A stretch of 64,000 nucleotides of DNA. Origin: Faecalibacterium sp. CAG:1138 (GTDB lineage Bacteria; Bacillota; Clostridia; Christensenellales; CAG-917). Positions 60,621 through 64,000 of this stretch are shown here, in pieces. Position 1 is the stretch's first letter. Each line of letters begins with the position of its first letter. The position numbers and the translations under genes are program-made. The stretch spans positions 12,763 to 76,762 of the forward strand of contig HF988646.1 in the NCBI GenBank assembly GCA_000434675.1, given 5' to 3'. Under the pieces are notes generated by a model that was not told where the DNA came from, ran no database searches, and saw nothing but the letters and a program-made list of their open reading frames with translations.

Positions 60621-62315
60621 TTAGCCCTCCAAATCGCGGTAGTAGTATTCCGGGATAACTTTGATCTTGATTTTTCTTTTTGCAAATATCTTTTCTTGTT
60701 CCTCGGTGGGGAGAACGTCGTGTCCAACGTAAATCGCCTTGCACGTTTCGGGAATGTTTTGAGTAAAATCGTCGAGTTCTTTTTCCGTCAGAACGATTGC
60801 GATTTCTGCATTGCCGTTGAAATTGATACCGTTTTCAAGCTCCACGAGTTCGCGGATATGCAAAAGCAGTTCGTCCGCATACTCGTAATATAACTTATCC
60901 GAAATGGGCAAATACTCCACTTTGAAGTATTTAAGGCTTGCTTTGTAATCTTCCTTTGCAATAACGCGTTTAATGCGTTCATACGTTACGTCGCGACAAA
61001 TATTGTTTTCGTTGTTTGTGCAAAGGATAAACTTACGGCTGCCGCCATCTTCCGCGTTCAATTTCATCACGGCGTGACCTGTTGTTCCGCTACCTGCAAA
61101 AAAGTCGAGGATGGTAGTATGTTTTAACTTTATTGTTTTTATTAGATAAAGTAAAAGCCCAACTGGTTTCGGGTTTGAAAAAGGACTTTTACCATCAAAC
61201 AATTCTTTCATTTCGCTATTGCCTTGCTGGTTAATAGGTGACGTGATTAAATTCATATAGGCACGGCCTGTTTTGTCCCTAATGTTGCCATCATTATCAA
61301 CATTCTCATAAACTTTATATTTTATTGTATAAGCAGTATGTGAATTTTTCTTTGATTTGCAAAATTCAATAAATTTATTCTCAATTCCCCATCTAACTTT
61401 CTCTTTTCCCCATTTCCAAATCCATCCATCATTTACAAATTTAGAGCGACCATTAGGGAAAAGCAACGCCCCATCAGGCATTGTTATTCCATAATTCATA
61501 GAATCTGAATATTGTAATCCACCTCTGTCAAGAGTGTCATAATAAAATTTCCCTCTTATATCGGCAAATTCGTCTTCGTATTTATATCTTCCTTTGTCTA
61601 TTGAATCAATGTCCCTTGCCCAAATATTAGTTTCTATGCAGGCAGTTTTGTTTTTTCCATATAGCAAAATTGATTCTGTGACGACAGCAATATCTTTTGC
61701 ATCATTTGCACCTGTTTTCTTTCGCCAATCAAATTTTGCGATAAAATTGTTTTCGTTAAAGATACTGTCGCAAAGCATTTTTAGGGCACTTTGCTCATTA
61801 TCGTCAATGCTAATAAAAATAACTCCATTTTCGGAAAGCAAACTTCTGGCTATTTGCAAGCGTTTTTCCATAAACGAAAGCCATTTGCTATGACGGAAAG
61901 TATCGTTACTATCAACAAACCTATCGTCATATACAAAATCTTTGTTGCCCGTATTGTAAGGCGGATCTATGTAAATAAGGTCAATTCTGCCTTTATGTGT
62001 TTTTTCCAAGAGTTTAAGGCTTGCCAGATTATCGCCCTCGATAAGGAAATTCATTTGTCCGCCATTGTCTATAAACAAGTCGGTATCTTCCGTGAGAACG
62101 GGTAAATTATTCGCAAGCACTTCGTCAATGCCTTCGCGGTGTTCCTCAAAGACAAGACCGTATTTTTTGCCTTTAATATCTTTTTCAATATCGGAAATAT
62201 ATGTGAGTAACTGCGCCGTGTTTTCGTCCTGCACAGCAGATGATATATAAGTTTTTATTGCGTTTATTTTTTGGACAAGTCTTTCACGTTTTTCTTTGGA
62301 AATGTTGGTAGACAT
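60621..62315 (-). CDS. Type III DNA (adenine-N6) methyltransferase, Mod subunit
   Basis: 564 residues from MSTNISKEKRER; GAGGTG ten bases upstream selects this ATG over a TTG six codons earlier. Motif IV DLIYIDPPYNTGNKDF precedes motif I TILDFFAGSGTTGHAVMKL, the order of beta-class methylases used in type III systems. The ~200-residue middle (WARDIDSIDKGRYKYEDE onward) is the probable target-recognition region. It methylates the recognition site and guides Res. The start lies five bases from a TTGATGCAC palindrome. Confidence 0.92.
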   Translation of the reverse strand: MSTNISKEKRERLVQKINAIKTYISSAVQDENTAQLLTYISDIEKDIKGKKYGLVFEEHREGIDEVLANNLPVLTEDTDLFIDNGGQMNFLIEGDNLASLKLLEKTHKGRIDLIYIDPPYNTGNKDFVYDDRFVDSNDTFRHSKWLSFMEKRLQIARSLLSENGVIFISIDDNEQSALKMLCDSIFNENNFIAKFDWRKKTGANDAKDIAVVTESILLYGKNKTACIETNIWARDIDSIDKGRYKYEDEFADIRGKFYYDTLDRGGLQYSDSMNYGITMPDGALLFPNGRSKFVNDGWIWKWGKEKVRWGIENKFIEFCKSKKNSHTAYTIKYKVYENVDNDGNIRDKTGRAYMNLITSPINQQGNSEMKELFDGKSPFSNPKPVGLLLYLIKTIKLKHTTILDFFAGSGTTGHAVMKLNAEDGGSRKFILCTNNENNICRDVTYERIKRVIAKEDYKASLKYFKVEYLPISDKLYYEYADELLLHIRELVELENGINFNGNAEIAIVLTEKELDDFTQNIPETCKAIYVGHDVLPTEEQEKIFAKRKIKIKVIPEYYYRDLEG

Positions 62316-62319
62316 AAAA

Positions 62320-62514
62320 TTGATGCACCTCAACGATAGTTTTAGTGCATCAAATAATCTAATCCATGAACATATAAAAGAGCAAAAGAATGTTTAAGAC
62401 GAAGTATAACCCAAAAAATACGGCAGATGTAGTTTGTGAACCTTGATTTTTGCGAGAAATTTTGCTATAATGATTAAAAATGTGCATCAATTAGATTATT
62501 TGATGTACATTTTC
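62320..62514 (-). promoter_or_regulatory. Right copy of the TTGATGCAC regulatory module, upstream of mod-res
   Basis: TTGATGCAC-N16-GTGCATCAA (62320-62353) lies against the mod start and GTGCATCAA-N9-TTGATGTAC (62482-62508) 128 bases further upstream; the left module has the same two palindromes 130 bases apart. A promoter TTGATT (62443-62448), 17 bp, TATAAT (62466-62471) faces away from mod into the outer palindrome. The 62441-62514 block is an inverted near-copy of 48595-48668. Confidence 0.7.
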
Positions 62515-62571
62515 TACCCAACCATTTATAGTAGCAATTCTTAAAATTTGCCTGAAATTTTTCACAAAAAA

Positions 62572-62603
62572 CCCCGCCGCTTGATTTTGCGACGGGGTGA
62601 TTT
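62572..62603 (-). terminator. Terminator after the SGNH-like gene
   Basis: CCCCGCCGC / GCGACGGGG stem; T-run on both strands, so it can also stop rightward transcripts from the outward promoter. Confidence 0.82.
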
Positions 62604-62610
62604 TTTTGTT

Positions 62611-63135
62611 CTAAATGTTCGAAAATGCATCGGCAAAGCTCATTTTTCCGCCTCTGAAAAAGCCGGACAGTCTGCCGAAAACGGTTTTTTCGTCCACAAA
62701 TTCGTCTGTCGCGATAAATTCGGCGTGGCCGCTTGCGGCAACCTTTTTAAGCTTTTCCACAACCTCTTTGTCCTCGTGCATTTTTTGCAGCAGGCAAATT
62801 TTGCTGCGCGAAAACAGCGACGCCAGCTTTTTCATCAAAAGGGAATAGTTCTCAAAAAACTTGTCGTCCATAACTTCGTTTTCGCCGAACGAAACCAGAA
62901 CGATTCGCGGCGCAAGGTGCTTAAGCGCGTCTTCCGCCACCGCCGCGGCGTCCTTCACCGTCAGACCTTTTATGCTTCTGTTATAAATGACGTAGTCGGT
63001 GACTCTCCCTTGCATCAGATCGTAAAACGGAAAGTCGCACAGATAGTCCGAACCGAAAATTGCCACCTGGTCTTTCATGGCCATTTCGTTGAGAGCCCTG
63101 AAAGCTTTTGCCGTTTCAAAAACGTTTTTTTCCAT
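62611..63135 (-). CDS. SGNH/GDSL-hydrolase-like protein
   Basis: 174 residues. VAIFGSDYLCDFPFYD at the first strand, VIYNRSIKGLTVKD, and PRIVLVSFGENEVMDD follow the SGNH block order (block I GDS, block II NRG, block III GxND). The block I Ser is in FGS rather than GDS and block III has GENE, so activity is uncertain. GAGGTGA precedes the ATG. The second gene of a two-gene unit with the membrane gene at 63145. Confidence 0.6.
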   Translation of the reverse strand: MEKNVFETAKAFRALNEMAMKDQVAIFGSDYLCDFPFYDLMQGRVTDYVIYNRSIKGLTVKDAAAVAEDALKHLAPRIVLVSFGENEVMDDKFFENYSLLMKKLASLFSRSKICLLQKMHEDKEVVEKLKKVAASGHAEFIATDEFVDEKTVFGRLSGFFRGGKMSFADAFSNI

Positions 63136-63144
63136 AATTTCACC

Positions 63145-63630
63145 TCACGCTTTGGCAGCTACTGCCACGTTTTGCCCGTCCGCGGTTTTTTTGTCCGCAA
63201 CCGAGTTTTGGTTTCCTTTGCCGCACTTTGCAACGTCGGATTTTCGTTCTTTGTTCAAATTGACTGCTTCGATAATTTTGTTTTTAGGTTTTTCGCTTTG
63301 TTCTTCGAGTTCTTCGGTTTCAGCTTCTTCTGCAAGCCTTGCCGCATCTATTTCTTTGTTATGTTTCAAAGCGTCGTTTCTTTTGTTCACGATGCTGATC
63401 GCCATATCCAACGTCACCGCCACAAGGTTGAAAACGTACAGCCACAAAACGTAAGTCAGGTGTCCCGCCGCAATTTTGCTTGCGATGCCGCAGATATATC
63501 CCACGATAATAACCGCCGTAAACACCAGGCTTTTGCCTTTCGCCGATTTGGATTTTATACTTTTAACCACGGATATCGGCCACGAGATGCCAAAGCAAAT
63601 AAGCATCAAAACTTCAAAAATCTGAGCCAT
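63145..63630 (-). CDS. PQ-loop/SemiSWEET-like small membrane protein
   Basis: 161 residues. MAQIFEVLMLICFGISWPISVVKSIKSKSAKGKSLVF has the WP-x-S-V-x-K-S pattern of PQ-loop repeats (read as FGISWPISVVKS and SAKGKSLVFT); three hydrophobic segments follow, ending in YVLWLYVFNLVAVTLDMAISI. The remaining ~75 residues are charged and Glu/Lys-rich, presumably cytoplasmic. AAAGGAG before the ATG sets the start. Substrate unknown. It begins the operon with the SGNH-like gene nine bases downstream. Confidence 0.7.
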   Translation of the reverse strand: MAQIFEVLMLICFGISWPISVVKSIKSKSAKGKSLVFTAVIIVGYICGIASKIAAGHLTYVLWLYVFNLVAVTLDMAISIVNKRNDALKHNKEIDAARLAEEAETEELEEQSEKPKNKIIEAVNLNKERKSDVAKCGKGNQNSVADKKTADGQNVAVAAKA

Positions 63631-63703
63631 AAAATTTGTCTCCTTTTGTTTGTTCAACATCATTTTACACTTGACAAATGATAATGTATAATATATATTT
63701 TTT

Positions 63704-64000
63704 ATGGAAACGATAACTTTTGGTTATGAATTGCAAAAAATTTGCCGAAAATTCGGGCAATATGGCGTAGATTGTGGAAATATGGCGGAAAAGTGAGAAA
63801 TTTGGCATAAAAGAAACGGGACGGGCAGAGAACCGATTTGTCGAAAATAAAGAAAAAAAGGATGCAATGTTTGCCCGTTAGGGCAAGAATTGCAAAGAGT
63901 AGCCGATAGGCGACTTTGGTGAAGATGACGAGTGGGAGTGCGAGGGCGTCCCTCGCCCGACAAAACGCTTGCGTTTTGCTTAAAGGGAGTAAGCACTTTG
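63704..64000. other. Non-coding, structured right edge
   Basis: No supported gene. Small stems occur: TGCCCGTTAGGGCA near 63868, GCGAGGGCGTCCCTCGC near 63940 and CAAAACGCTTGCGTTTTG near 63960. A TTGACA with a weak TATATT lies at 63671-63699 facing right, but no credible frame follows. It may be one copy of a dispersed repeat whose other copies are outside the window. Confidence 0.4.

Noticed and set aside
48593..62514. Simple composite transposon bounded by terminal inverted repeats
   Set aside because: No transposase lies inside, no target-site duplication is seen, the interval includes tRNA-Leu and darA that look native, and each repeat sits as a promoter-proximal module of an RM operon.
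63671..63796. Promoter and 30-residue frame at the right edge
   Set aside because: The -10 box is weak, there is no ribosome-binding site and the peptide has no recognisable features.

Overview
The window is a stretch of chromosome from a Gram-positive, endospore-lineage anaerobe, most likely an uncultured clostridial member of the Bacillota. The grounds are SpoVG, WhiA, HPr kinase, a DarA-type c-di-AMP receptor, diaminopimelate synthesis through DapL, a class III (oxygen-sensitive) ribonucleotide reductase, strong GGAGG ribosome-binding sites and TTGACA/TATAAT promoters. Finer taxonomy is inference.

1-43 kb is a dense housekeeping backbone of moderate GC. It runs: an ABC exporter and a LURP-one-like gene; purA; dapF-dapL; alpha-galactosidase and a PfkB sugar kinase; four tandem ~144-bp repeats abutting tRNA-Gly(CCC); a membrane-protein gene broken at a ten-G tract; a PAP2 phosphatase; spoVG; murC; a zinc-type dehydrogenase; rpmE, a DUF1385-PrmC fusion and prfA; a small P-loop protein, thrC and trpS; a DUF5685/J-domain-like operon; uvrC; hprK-murB-PHP-whiA; dnaE; an ATP-type and a PPi-type phosphofructokinase; an RlmD-type rRNA methyltransferase carrying an ASCH domain inside its catalytic fold; nrdD fused to a redoxin and followed by a thioredoxin-reductase-like gene under two NrdR boxes; and two tandem ATP-grasp ligases.

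43.5-56.7 kb is an AT-richer accessory island ending at the 3' side of tRNA-Leu(CAG). It holds a HEPN/Abi-like + nucleotidyltransferase pair, a large serine recombinase, a highly structured non-coding stretch, a tyrosine integrase, a two-gene restriction-modification system (a small AdoMet-binding subunit plus a 1327-residue GIY-YIG/helicase/NPPY protein), an OLD- or fused-PARIS-like ATPase-TOPRIM protein and a sigma-like regulator. After tRNA-Leu, darA, an XRE regulator and a repeat protein look chromosomal. A type III restriction system (res-mod, 58.4-62.3 kb) follows. The last kilobase or so carries an SGNH-like gene, a PQ-loop-like membrane gene and a structured non-coding tail.

The most notable non-coding signal is that the two restriction systems, 13 kb apart and transcribed toward each other, carry matching upstream modules. 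Each has a GTGCATCAA-N9-TTGATGYAC palindrome, about 130 bp, then a TTGATGCAC-N16-GTGCATCAA palindrome before the first gene, plus a near-identical ~74-bp block with a strong promoter facing away from the genes. The most notable protein architectures are the apparent splitting of one adenine methyltransferase over two genes and the ASCH domain inserted in RlmD.
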